Shown here: piece after piece, positions 1 through 6,577 of the stretch
Layout: the number at the start of each line of letters is the position of its first letter
How positions within the stretch are numbered: the stretch's first letter is position 1
From: JAFDZV01 sp966128725
GTDB lineage: Bacteria; Bacteroidota; Ignavibacteria; OLB7
DNA length: 13,154 nucleotides
Assembly (NCBI GenBank): GCA_966128725.1
Contig: CBHYLN010000149.1
Location: 1-13,154 of the forward strand
Direction of reading: 5' to 3'
Program-made: the position numbers and the translations under genes
Notes under the pieces: generated by a model
What the model was told of the DNA's origin: nothing
The model's input: only the letters and a program-made list of their open reading frames with translations
Databases searched by the model: none

Positions 1-1103
1 ATCTGGAGCACGGCCGCGCTCTCCGATTTTACCGTCACGCCGTTGACCGACGTGATACCGTCACCAACCTCGATCTCGGCATCGGTGGCCGGCGAGTTCG
101 GCGCGACCTCCACAACCACAACACCATCGGTGCTGGCAAGCTTCAGATACTGCGCGATGCGCGCATCGATCTGCTGGAAACGCATGCCGGTCCAGAAATT
201 CCGGTCGATCTTGCCATCCTTGCGCAGGCGTTCGATCACGCCACGCGCGCGGTTGATCGGGATTGCAAAGCCGATGCCGATCGATCCGGCCCCCATGCGG
301 CTTTGCGCGGTTGAGTAGATCGTGGCGTTAACGCCCACCACCTGCCCCAACGCGTTCACCAGCGGTCCGCCGGAGTTGCCCGAGGAGATCGCCGCGTCGG
401 TCTGGATCATGCCGCGATAAATACGCTCCTCCTGCGGCTGAAGGTCCACGCCCATGTTCGAGACCACGCCAACGGTCACCGTCGGCTTGGAGTTGATATC
501 GAACAGGCCAAACGGATTGCCCAGCGCAATCGCCCATTCGCCAACAAGCACATCGTCCGAATTGCCGAGCTCCAGATACGGCAGATCCTTGCCCTCGATC
601 TTCAACAGGGCAACATCGGTGGTGCGGTCGGAGCCAACCACGCGCGCATCGAACTGCTTACCGTTGGTCATCGTCACGATCACCTTCGACGCCGAACCGG
701 CCACGTGATCGTTGGTGACGATGTAGCCGTCGGGCGAAATCAGGAATCCCGAGCCAAGCCCGTGAACCTCCTGCCGGTAGGTCCGGCTGCGCTGTTGGCC
801 AAAAAATTGTTCGAAGAACGGATCGTTGAAGAAATCCTCGGCGAAGGGATCGCGATACCGAAGCTCGCGAACCTCGGTCACGTTGATGCCCACAACCGCC
901 GGGGCAACACGCGCCACCGCGCGCGTAATGGCGTTCTGGCGCGAATTGGAAACGTCGTCGTTGGCACGATCGAGCGAGGGGCGTGCCGCCGGCGAAGTGC
1001 CTACCGGCTCGGCGGCCGGGCGCGGCTGGGCCTCGCAGGCCTGCAAGGCCGCGGCCATCAGGATGAAGAGGACAAGGCTGCGATACATACGACTACGGAT
1101 CAT
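1..1103 (-). CDS. HtrA/Deg-type serine protease, lipoprotein (3'-truncated)
   Basis: This is a periplasmic trypsin-like protease of the HtrA/DegP/DegQ family, which degrades or refolds damaged envelope proteins. Reading the minus strand from ATG at 1103-1101 gives 367 residues before the window edge. The N terminus is a lipoprotein signal ending in LQAC (lipid-anchor Cys23), followed by a low-complexity linker to about residue 55. The protease domain follows, with the complete catalytic triad: His133 in VTNDHV, Asp163 in TTDVALLKI and Ser244 in SSGNSGGPL. VGEWAIALGNPFG is also typical of the family. From about residue 300 a PDZ domain begins (RFQQIDARIA..., later VVVVEVAPNSPATDAEIEVGD) and runs off the edge, so the C terminus and any second PDZ domain are not visible. 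AGGAG lies 2 nt before the ATG, which is close but favours this start over Met6. Confident on family; whether it is DegP-, DegQ- or DegS-like cannot be decided. Confidence 0.95.
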   Translation of the reverse strand, partial: MIRSRMYRSLVLFILMAAALQACEAQPRPAAEPVGTSPAARPSLDRANDDVSNSRQNAITRAVARVAPAVVGINVTEVRELRYRDPFAEDFFNDPFFEQFFGQQRSRTYRQEVHGLGSGFLISPDGYIVTNDHVAGSASKVIVTMTNGKQFDARVVGSDRTTDVALLKIEGKDLPYLELGNSDDVLVGEWAIALGNPFGLFDINSKPTVTVGVVSNMGVDLQPQEERIYRGMIQTDAAISSGNSGGPLVNALGQVVGVNATIYSTAQSRMGAGSIGIGFAIPINRARGVIERLRKDGKIDRNFWTGMRFQQIDARIAQYLKLASTDGVVVVEVAPNSPATDAEIEVGDGITSVNGVTVKSESAAVLQ

Positions 1104-1209
1104 TGCTCCTGCATTCGATTTACATTCAACATGCTGTTCTGATCGTCGTTGGCACGTCGCCAGCGCGATCCGGGAGCGGGGCACGGAACATTCTTCGCAA
1201 ACGAGTGCC

Positions 1210-1217
1210 TAAAGATA
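1210..1217 (-). promoter_or_regulatory. Possible Bacteroidota-type -7 element for the protease gene
   Basis: On the minus strand this reads TATCTTTA, one base short of the TAnnTTTG -7 consensus used by the primary sigma factor of Bacteroidota. It lies about 107 bases upstream of the protease start. No TTTG is present at the expected -33 distance, so the call is weak. It is mentioned because two exact TATCTTTG matches sit upstream of genes elsewhere in the window. Confidence 0.25.
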
Positions 1218-1434
1218 CATCGGCGCGAGGAACTCCCCGGCGCCCGCAGGCAGGCTTCCCTGGTACGGCCGAACCGTGCCGCCCGGGGTCACCGAATCGT
1301 GACGGCCACGGCCGCGGCGCATTGCAACCCAATGGATATGGCCCACGGCGACGGTCCGGCGGGCAATCGAACGGCAACGGTGCCGTATTACCCAATCATT
1401 TCACCAGCGCGCCGGGTGCCGCCCGGTGACACAT

Positions 1435-1501
1435 CGGTACCATCCGGGGTCTACAACCTACGAACGCGACGCCCTCGCCGTCGGCACGTCCCATGGTACC
1501 G
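1435..1501 (+). promoter_or_regulatory. Perfect 9-bp inverted repeat in the glycosyltransferase leader
   Basis: CGGTACCAT at 1435-1443 is exactly complementary to ATGGTACCG at 1493-1501, 75 bases upstream of the preferred glycosyltransferase start. The 49 bases between could fold further (short GACG/CGTC stem). It could be a protein-binding site or the base of a leader RNA fold; I recognise no known riboswitch class. Confidence 0.35.
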
Positions 1502-1520
1502 AAAAGGATGCTTCGGATAC

Positions 1521-1539
1521 AAAACGCACTTTGCGTTTT
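1521..1539 (+). promoter_or_regulatory. 8-bp hairpin just upstream of the glycosyltransferase
   Basis: AAAACGCA (1521-1528) and TGCGTTTT (1532-1539) form a perfect 8-bp stem with a 3-base loop, flanked by T-rich sequence and a run of seven or eight T residues at about 1560-1567. The shape resembles a weak, A/T-flanked terminator or attenuator in a leader. No upstream transcript in this direction is visible that would need terminating, so the function is unknown. Confidence 0.35.
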
Positions 1540-1575
1540 CTTTCCGGGCGATGCCGTGTTATTTTTTTCGTCTCT

Positions 1576-2706
1576 ATGGAATACACCGTTCGCGCCGAAC
1601 GTCGCAATACACGACCGGCAACCTCTCCTTTGCAATCCTCGACCGAGCAGCACGGCAATCCGGCAACCGGCACGGCCCAAGGCCCAGCCGCCGCCGGCAG
1701 GCATGTGGATGGCGGATCGGGGAGCATCGACACGCACGTTGGCATACACACCGATGGGCGCACGGAGCCGTCGGCACCGTTGATCAGTGTGGTGATCCCA
1801 CTGCTGAACGAATCGGAATCGCTGCCGGAGCTCACGACGCGGCTTACTGCCACGTTGGACGAGATGACCGGCGGCGCCTTCGAGGTGATCTTCGTGGATG
1901 ACGGCTCCACCGACAACTCCTACGATGTAATCCGCACGGTGCATCGCAACGACCCCCGGTTCAAGGCCATCCGTTTCCGCACCAACTTCGGCAAGTCCGC
2001 CGCGCTGGCCGTTGGATTCGAGCGTGCGGCCGGGCAGATCGTGTTCACGATGGATGCCGACCTTCAGGACGACCCCAAGGAACTGCCGCGCATGCTTGCG
2101 GTGTTGGAAAGCGGATACGATCTGGTTTCCGGCTGGAAGAAGACACGGCACGACCCCTGGCACAAGACACTGCCATCGAAGCTGTTCAACAAGGTCGTGC
2201 AGGTTGTCACCGGGTTGAACATTCACGACTTCAACTGCGGGCTGAAGGGGTATCGCCGCGAGGTGCTCCCCTTCCTGCATGTGTACGGCGAGATGCACCG
2301 CTATCTGCCGGCACAGGCTCATTGGCAGGGCTTCCGTGTTACCGAGCTTGCCGTTGAGCATCACGCCCGCAAGTACGGTGTATCGAAGTTCGGGCTCAGC
2401 CGGTTCGTGAAGGGATTTCTGGACCTGCTTACCCTGGTGCTCACCACGAAGTACGCGCGCCGTCCGCTGCATGTGTTCGGCACGGTGGGCGTGCTGGTGG
2501 CAAGCCTTGGATTCGCGATCGATTTCTGGCTGTCGATCGAGTGGTTCCTTGGCAAGACATCGCTCACCAACAGGCCGCTTGCGCTGTTGGGCGTGCTGCT
2601 GATCATCGTGGGCGTGCAACTGGTCTCGATCGGTTTGGTTGGTGAGATGATCGCCAAGAACTCGCTCGACAATCAACAATATTCCATCAGAGAAACTCTG
2701 GAATGA
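1576..2706 (+). CDS. Family 2 glycosyltransferase, DPM1/GtrB-like, membrane-anchored
   Basis: Inverting family 2 glycosyltransferases of this type transfer a sugar from a nucleotide donor, usually to polyprenyl (undecaprenyl) phosphate at the cytoplasmic membrane. From ATG 1576 the protein is 376 residues. The GT-A domain starts at about residue 68 (PLISVVIPLLNES). Nucleotide/metal motifs are VDDGSTD (107-113) and DADLQDDP (160-167), followed by HDFNCGLKGYRR (217-228), typical of the dolichyl-phosphate-mannose-synthase group. Two membrane helices follow at roughly 299-321 and 336-358, as in GtrB/ArnC relatives. The first ~65 residues are hydrophilic and not conserved-looking, and there is no Shine-Dalgarno before 1576. 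A GTG at 1705 (333 residues) or an upstream GTG at 1426 are alternative starts. The stop overlaps the next gene by 4 bases (ATGA), so the two are probably translationally coupled. Family is confident; sugar and acceptor are unknown. Confidence 0.93.
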   Translation: MEYTVRAERRNTRPATSPLQSSTEQHGNPATGTAQGPAAAGRHVDGGSGSIDTHVGIHTDGRTEPSAPLISVVIPLLNESESLPELTTRLTATLDEMTGGAFEVIFVDDGSTDNSYDVIRTVHRNDPRFKAIRFRTNFGKSAALAVGFERAAGQIVFTMDADLQDDPKELPRMLAVLESGYDLVSGWKKTRHDPWHKTLPSKLFNKVVQVVTGLNIHDFNCGLKGYRREVLPFLHVYGEMHRYLPAQAHWQGFRVTELAVEHHARKYGVSKFGLSRFVKGFLDLLTLVLTTKYARRPLHVFGTVGVLVASLGFAIDFWLSIEWFLGKTSLTNRPLALLGVLLIIVGVQLVSIGLVGEMIAKNSLDNQQYSIRETLE

Positions 2707-3512
2707 TACGTTCCCTCCGCTCCCGCTCCGGGTTGTTCGTTGTTCTGTTCTCGTTGCTGCTTCCGGCCACGGCAGCCATTGCACAGGAGGAATCCGATCC
2801 GATTGACGGCTCGCGCAGCAACAGCGGCGGCCTGATAATACAGCCGGCAATCGGGCTGCAGACGATGTGGTTCAACGGGGACTATCCCGTGAAGCAGGAT
2901 ATCAGCCCGGGCCGCGACCGCGAGCTGCCGCTGGGCGGCGGTATCCTGGGCGTAAGCAACGGCCTGCACCTGGCGCTGGAGGTGATCCCGAGCGAGGGCA
3001 GCTTGATCCGCATCCCGGTATCGCTGGACGCGTTTTTCCTGAACGGCAAAACCACGTTCCCCTTCTCGCGCCTGAACGAGCGGCCAATCAAGCTGCTTAC
3101 GTATACACACAGCGCGAACATCTTTTCGGTGGGCACGGGCCTGACGCTCTCGTTGTTCAAGCGCCCGTCGCTGTATTTCAGCGCCGAGGCAAAGCTGCAC
3201 TACATCCCGTCGACCACGCTTACACCGCGACTGTACACGCTGGATAACGATTCCACGATCAGCGAGCAGACGCTTGTGCCGGATTCCAGCGCGCACACCC
3301 GCGTAGGCGCCTACATCAAGGTTGGCACGCAGGTGGATTTCTTCGAGCCGTTCCTGCTGGATTTCAGTGTGGGTTACGGCGCGTTGAACCTGTTCGGCAA
3401 GAACACCGACGCAGCCACGCAGCGGAATCTGATGGTGGTGGATCCCCGCAACGCAACCGAGGTAACCCTTGGGTACATCGGCGTTGGCCTGAGCGTTATC
3501 TGGCGCCTGTAG
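2703..3512 (+). CDS. Predicted outer-membrane beta-barrel protein, unknown function
   Basis: The 269-residue product has a clear Sec signal peptide: basic start (MIRSLRSRSG), hydrophobic core and an AIA cleavage site before Gln28. The mature part is rich in alternating hydrophobic/polar strands with many Gly and aromatic residues (for example VGTGLTLSLF, LYFSAEAKLHY, FLLDFSVGYGALNLF) and ends in IGVGLSVIWRL, which fits an outer-membrane barrel. I do not recognise a specific family. Its ATG overlaps the stop of the glycosyltransferase by 4 bases, implying co-expression. Glycan synthesis or export partnered with an outer-membrane protein is a reasonable but unproven guess. A soluble periplasmic beta protein is the alternative. 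Confidence 0.8.
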   Translation: MIRSLRSRSGLFVVLFSLLLPATAAIAQEESDPIDGSRSNSGGLIIQPAIGLQTMWFNGDYPVKQDISPGRDRELPLGGGILGVSNGLHLALEVIPSEGSLIRIPVSLDAFFLNGKTTFPFSRLNERPIKLLTYTHSANIFSVGTGLTLSLFKRPSLYFSAEAKLHYIPSTTLTPRLYTLDNDSTISEQTLVPDSSAHTRVGAYIKVGTQVDFFEPFLLDFSVGYGALNLFGKNTDAATQRNLMVVDPRNATEVTLGYIGVGLSVIWRL

Positions 3513-3579
3513 CCACACGATATCGCCAGAGCCGGATGTTGTTGAGCTAGAAGTCGGATCGTTACGCCAAGTTCCCATC

Positions 3580-3636
3580 GGCGTGCGGGAAGCATCCGCA
3601 CGCCTGCCGGCCCAGCGGTATCGCAAGCAGGCCGGC
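3580..3636 (+). terminator. Two adjacent GC-rich hairpins between genes
   Basis: GGCGTGCGG (3580-3588) pairs perfectly with CCGCACGCC (3596-3604) around a 7-base loop. Directly after it, GCCGGCC (3606-3612) pairs with GGCCGGC (3630-3636). They lie 67 bases after the outer-membrane gene and 12 bases before the methyltransferase. No T-run follows, only TTCCCTTCC. They could end the upstream transcript in a Rho-assisted way, or be leader structure of the methyltransferase mRNA. Confidence 0.4.
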
Positions 3637-3647
3637 TTCCCTTCCGG

Positions 3648-4499
3648 ATGTTGAACCCTATGCCCGCCATCGAAACACAGCCTCGCGCGAACATGAAAGC
3701 GGTGGTCGACCAATCGCCGTCGGTCACGGCCACCGACAAGTACCTGTGGGGCTACATGTACGGGTTGTCGCACTCGTACATCATCCCCTATCTGGCCACG
3801 CGCGGTATCTCGATGGAAGGCGCCAAGGTGATCGAAATCGGATGCGCCGAGGGGGGCAACCTGTGCGCGATGGCCGAACACGGGGCCGCCGAACTGGTTG
3901 GCACCGACATCGCCGAGAACCGCCTGGAGTCGGCCGCCGCCATCGCCAGCCTGGTTGGCGTTGATGCCCGGTTCTCCACGCACGACATCATCGGCCAGGC
4001 GCCGCTGCCGGAATGGGCAGGGCATTTCGATATCGCCTTCCTGCGCGATGTGATCGAACATCTGGACGATGCCACCGTTGCCCTGCGCAACATTCGCCGC
4101 GTGTTGCGGCCCGGCGGTTATCTCTACGTCACCTTCCCACCGTACTACTCGCCGTTCGGCGGCCACCAGCAATTGCTGGGCACCACCGCCGGCAAGATTC
4201 CGTTTGTGCACCTGGTGCCCGCGGGGCTGTTGGAGTTGGTGATACGGTCGTCGAAAAGCGAGCAGGACAAGGAGGAAGTGCGGCGGCTGCACCGCATCCG
4301 CATGACCACCACGAAGTTCCGCGCCGCCGCGCTGGCAGCGGGCTTCACCATCACGCACGAACGCCTGTTCGTGATCCGCCCGGTGTTCAAGATGAAGTTC
4401 GGCCTGTACCCGATCGGCGCAAACTTCCTGAAGCCGATCCCGGGCCTGCGCGACATGTTCGCGATGGAAGCTGGTTATCTGCTGAAGTATGCCGGTTAG
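3648..4499 (+). CDS. Class I SAM-dependent methyltransferase
   Basis: This is a 283-residue Rossmann-fold methyltransferase of the Methyltransf_11/23 type. Motif I is VIEIGCAEGGNLCAM (about 61-75) and the acidic strand-2 end is VGTDIAENRLE (84-94). The motif IV/post-IV region is FDIAFLRDVIEHLDD (127-141), and LRPGGYLYVTFPPYYSPFGG (153-172) follows. No signal peptide is visible, so it is cytoplasmic. The substrate cannot be read from the sequence. The FPPYYSPFGGHQ segment resembles methyltransferases found with polysaccharide and lipid glycosylation genes, and a glycosyltransferase lies two genes upstream, so a sugar or lipid substrate is plausible. ATG 3648 and ATG 3660 (Met5) are both possible starts; neither has a good Shine-Dalgarno. 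It is convergent with the downstream nuclease gene. Confidence 0.92.
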   Translation: MLNPMPAIETQPRANMKAVVDQSPSVTATDKYLWGYMYGLSHSYIIPYLATRGISMEGAKVIEIGCAEGGNLCAMAEHGAAELVGTDIAENRLESAAAIASLVGVDARFSTHDIIGQAPLPEWAGHFDIAFLRDVIEHLDDATVALRNIRRVLRPGGYLYVTFPPYYSPFGGHQQLLGTTAGKIPFVHLVPAGLLELVIRSSKSEQDKEEVRRLHRIRMTTTKFRAAALAAGFTITHERLFVIRPVFKMKFGLYPIGANFLKPIPGLRDMFAMEAGYLLKYAG

Positions 4500-4509
4500 G
4501 CGGTGATAA

Positions 4510-4527
4510 CCGGCGCGCCCGCGCCGG
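4510..4527. terminator. Candidate bidirectional terminator hairpin
   Basis: CCGGCGC (4510-4516) and GCGCCGG (4521-4527) form a perfect 7-bp GC stem with a 4-base loop, in the 60-base gap between two convergent genes. The position fits a shared terminator, but neither side has a strong T-run (GATTTG on plus, TTAT on minus). Confidence 0.5.
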
Positions 4528-4559
4528 ATGGATTTGCCGTCACACTCCCGTTGGCCCAA

Positions 4560-6287
4560 TCACTCGGCCGCCAGAGCCACACCACCGCCGGTTTCCCGTG
4601 CCCACTGCGCCATGCGCAACGTATACAGCACGCGCTCGGACACCGTATCCAACGTGTCGTGCGGTTCAACCTGCATGAATGTGCTGGCCCCGCGATGCTG
4701 GTGCAGGTAGCAGGCAATGATGCGGATCTCGTCGATCTCCTCACGGCGGCAGTGCGCGGGCGCAACCGAGCCGTCGAAGTAGTGGCGTTCGATCAGATCG
4801 CGAATCTCCGGCTCGCTCCAGTTCGCGCCAACAACCACCTGCGCCGCCAACCGCCCGAATCGTACCATGAAGATCTCCTGCTCGTCGCGCCTGGCGGCCG
4901 GCAGCACGATCACCACGTTGTTGCTGTTCACCGAATCGGCGATACGCTCCTCGCGGCGGAAGATGCGGCGCAGATCCTCGATGCGGTTGCGCACCTCGGC
5001 GGCCAGCTCGAACTCCAGCGCCTCGGCATGTGCCTCCATCCTGCGCTCCAACAGCCCGATGATCCCCGTCTCCGAGCCCGATAGGAACCCGCGCACACGA
5101 TCCACCTCGGCCAGGTACTCCGGCGCGCTCTGCATCGCGGCGCACGGCGCGGCGCACCGCTTGATCTGGTGGTAGAAACATGGCTGGTTGCCAGCGTCGG
5201 GCGAGATTGCTCCGGTACACTCGCGCAGCCCGAACGCATGATTGATCGTGTCGATCAACGCGGCGGCGTCGGTGCGCGTACGGAACGGGCCGAAATATTC
5301 GGCGCCGTCGGGCTCGATCTCCAACGCCGTATCCACCCGGGGGAACGGGTCGGCGCGATCGATGCGCAGGAACGCATACCGCCGATAACGCTTCTGCAGG
5401 GTGTTGTACTTCGGTTGCAGATCCTTGATCAGGCGCGACTCGCGCAGCAGCGCTCCCAACTCCGAGCCGGTTTCCTCGATCTCAACCGAACGCACACGAG
5501 CAACCATCTCCTCGATTTTCCGTGTGTGGATCGAGCCTGCCCGGAAATACGTAGTCACCCGCTCGCGCAGGCTTTTGGCCTTGCCCACGTACAACACGCG
5601 GCCACGCGAATCCAGCATGCGGTACACGCCTGGCCGGGCCGGCAACGCGGCCAGCGTTGGCTCAAGCGCGCGCACATTGCGTGGCGGCTCCTTGAACCCA
5701 TCGATCGTTCGGTACTGGATCGAGAGAACGTCGTCGGCTGTCTCGCAGGCGTGTTCCTCCTGCAGAAGGTCCAGCAGTTCGATAAGCGCCTTGGCGGTTG
5801 CAAGCGCATCGCCCATGGCACGGTGCCGCCCGCGAATGCGTATGCCGAAATGCGCCGCAAGATGTTGCAACGCCCAGCTCTTCTGGGCCGGCAACACGCG
5901 CCGCGCAAGCCGGGCAGTACACAGCTTGCGCTGCACCAGGCCGGGTACCCGGTGCCGGTGGAAGGAGTTCTGCAGGAAATTGAAATCGAACGACACGTTG
6001 TGGGCCGTGAACACACCGTCGTCCGGCATCCACGAGCGAACATCCGGGAACGCGGCGTCACCCTTGGGAGCGCCGAACACCATGGCGTTGGTGATGCCGG
6101 TCATCTGCTGGATCGTCTGCGGAATCGCCTGCTCCGGATTGATCAGCATCGCGTGTTCGCCTACGATCTCGCCACCGCGCACCAGCACGCAGGCAACCTC
6201 GGTAATACGGTTGCGCTCCGGCGAGAGCCCTGTGGTCTCGACGTCGGTAACAATGAACGTTGTGTTGCCCAGCGTGTGTATCGACAT
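4560..6287 (-). CDS. DnaQ-type 3'-5' exonuclease fused to UvrC/Cho-like GIY-YIG nuclease
   Basis: This 575-residue two-nuclease protein probably acts in DNA repair. Residues about 10-175 are a DEDDh exonuclease of the Pol III epsilon type: Asp15/Glu17 in TDVETTG, Asp101 in FTAHNVSFDFNFL, and His155/Asp160 in HRAMGD. From about 215 comes a GIY-YIG domain (PGVYRMLDSRGRVLYVGKAK, 219-238; Arg 241/243; Glu283 in LLRESRLIK, then QPKYNTL), followed by the UvrC-type cysteine segment QPCFYHQIKRCAAPC (368-382). A UVR-like motif follows (ALEFELAAEVRNRIEDLRRI, 423-442), normally the UvrB contact. The C-terminal ~130 residues do not show the RNase H-like nuclease or helix-hairpin-helix domains of full UvrC, so this resembles Cho-like proteins with an exonuclease rather than UvrC itself. 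Start at ATG 6287 is chosen over an upstream TTG at 6326, because the latter falls inside the candidate -7 promoter box. Confidence 0.93.
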   Translation of the reverse strand: MSIHTLGNTTFIVTDVETTGLSPERNRITEVACVLVRGGEIVGEHAMLINPEQAIPQTIQQMTGITNAMVFGAPKGDAAFPDVRSWMPDDGVFTAHNVSFDFNFLQNSFHRHRVPGLVQRKLCTARLARRVLPAQKSWALQHLAAHFGIRIRGRHRAMGDALATAKALIELLDLLQEEHACETADDVLSIQYRTIDGFKEPPRNVRALEPTLAALPARPGVYRMLDSRGRVLYVGKAKSLRERVTTYFRAGSIHTRKIEEMVARVRSVEIEETGSELGALLRESRLIKDLQPKYNTLQKRYRRYAFLRIDRADPFPRVDTALEIEPDGAEYFGPFRTRTDAAALIDTINHAFGLRECTGAISPDAGNQPCFYHQIKRCAAPCAAMQSAPEYLAEVDRVRGFLSGSETGIIGLLERRMEAHAEALEFELAAEVRNRIEDLRRIFRREERIADSVNSNNVVIVLPAARRDEQEIFMVRFGRLAAQVVVGANWSEPEIRDLIERHYFDGSVAPAHCRREEIDEIRIIACYLHQHRGASTFMQVEPHDTLDTVSERVLYTLRMAQWARETGGGVALAAE

Positions 6288-6323
6288 GGCAGAGGAGGCG
6301 CCCAGGCCTGAATGGGCGTGCGG

Positions 6324-6331
6324 CAAAGATA
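6324..6331 (-). promoter_or_regulatory. -7 promoter element (TAnnTTTG type) for the nuclease gene
   Basis: The minus strand reads TATCTTTG, an exact match to the Bacteroidota TAnnTTTG -7 consensus. Transcription would start near 6317, giving a leader of about 30 bases before ATG 6287. No TTTG at the canonical distance was found; the nearest, at 6362-6359, is 27 bases away, so recognition would rest on the -7 element. Confidence 0.5.
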
Positions 6332-6508
6332 CACACCGGCGCGTTCAGCGGCCGCCACCAAACGCGCTGGCGGCGCATACCAGGCCGCATCGGATGCGGC
6401 GACCGCAACGCAGCCGCAACAGCCCAACGGTGACACCCGAAACCGGTAGCAACGAACACGGCAGCAACGAACAGGGCGAGATAACAATCGGATCAGATCG
6501 TTTTTCAA

Positions 6509-6516
6509 TATCTTTG
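6509..6516 (+). promoter_or_regulatory. -7 promoter element (TAnnTTTG type) for the lipoprotein gene
   Basis: TATCTTTG lies on the plus strand, identical to the element facing the other way at 6331-6324. Transcription would begin near 6523, about 55 bases before ATG 6578. A good -33 TTTG is not seen. Confidence 0.5.
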
Positions 6517-6577
6517 GGTCGCTTTTTCACGAACGGTTTTTCAACCATATCATTCATTGACGGGAGTTCAACATCCT

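Larger units (their letters stand above)
1104..1575. other. Intergenic region between divergent genes, no gene seen
   Basis: This stretch separates the minus-strand protease from the plus-strand glycosyltransferase. I see no convincing gene, tRNA or known riboswitch in it. Open frames that cross it, including a GTG-initiated extension of the glycosyltransferase frame from 1426, have no family-like sequence. It should hold promoters for both flanking genes. It contains several inverted repeats: 1262-1268 with 1274-1280 (7 pairs, one G-U, loop of 5), GTCAC/GTGAC around 1288-1303, 1435-1443 with 1493-1501, and 1521-1528 with 1532-1539. The string GTGCCGCCCGG occurs twice, near 1277 and 1416. Confidence 0.6.

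Noticed and set aside
1396..2850. A long minus-strand open frame opposite the glycosyltransferase
   Set aside because: The plus strand carries the intact family 2 glycosyltransferase motifs; the antisense product looks like a composition artefact.
2673..4559. A very long open frame (about 628 codons) on the minus strand across the outer-membrane and methyltransferase genes
   Set aside because: It lies antisense to two genes with clear signal peptide and methyltransferase motifs, has Arg/Gln/His-rich composition typical of GC-rich shadow frames, and shows no domain.
4560..6287. Full-length UvrC excinuclease subunit
   Set aside because: An exonuclease domain replaces the normal N terminus, and the RNase H-like and helix-hairpin-helix domains expected at the C terminus are not seen.
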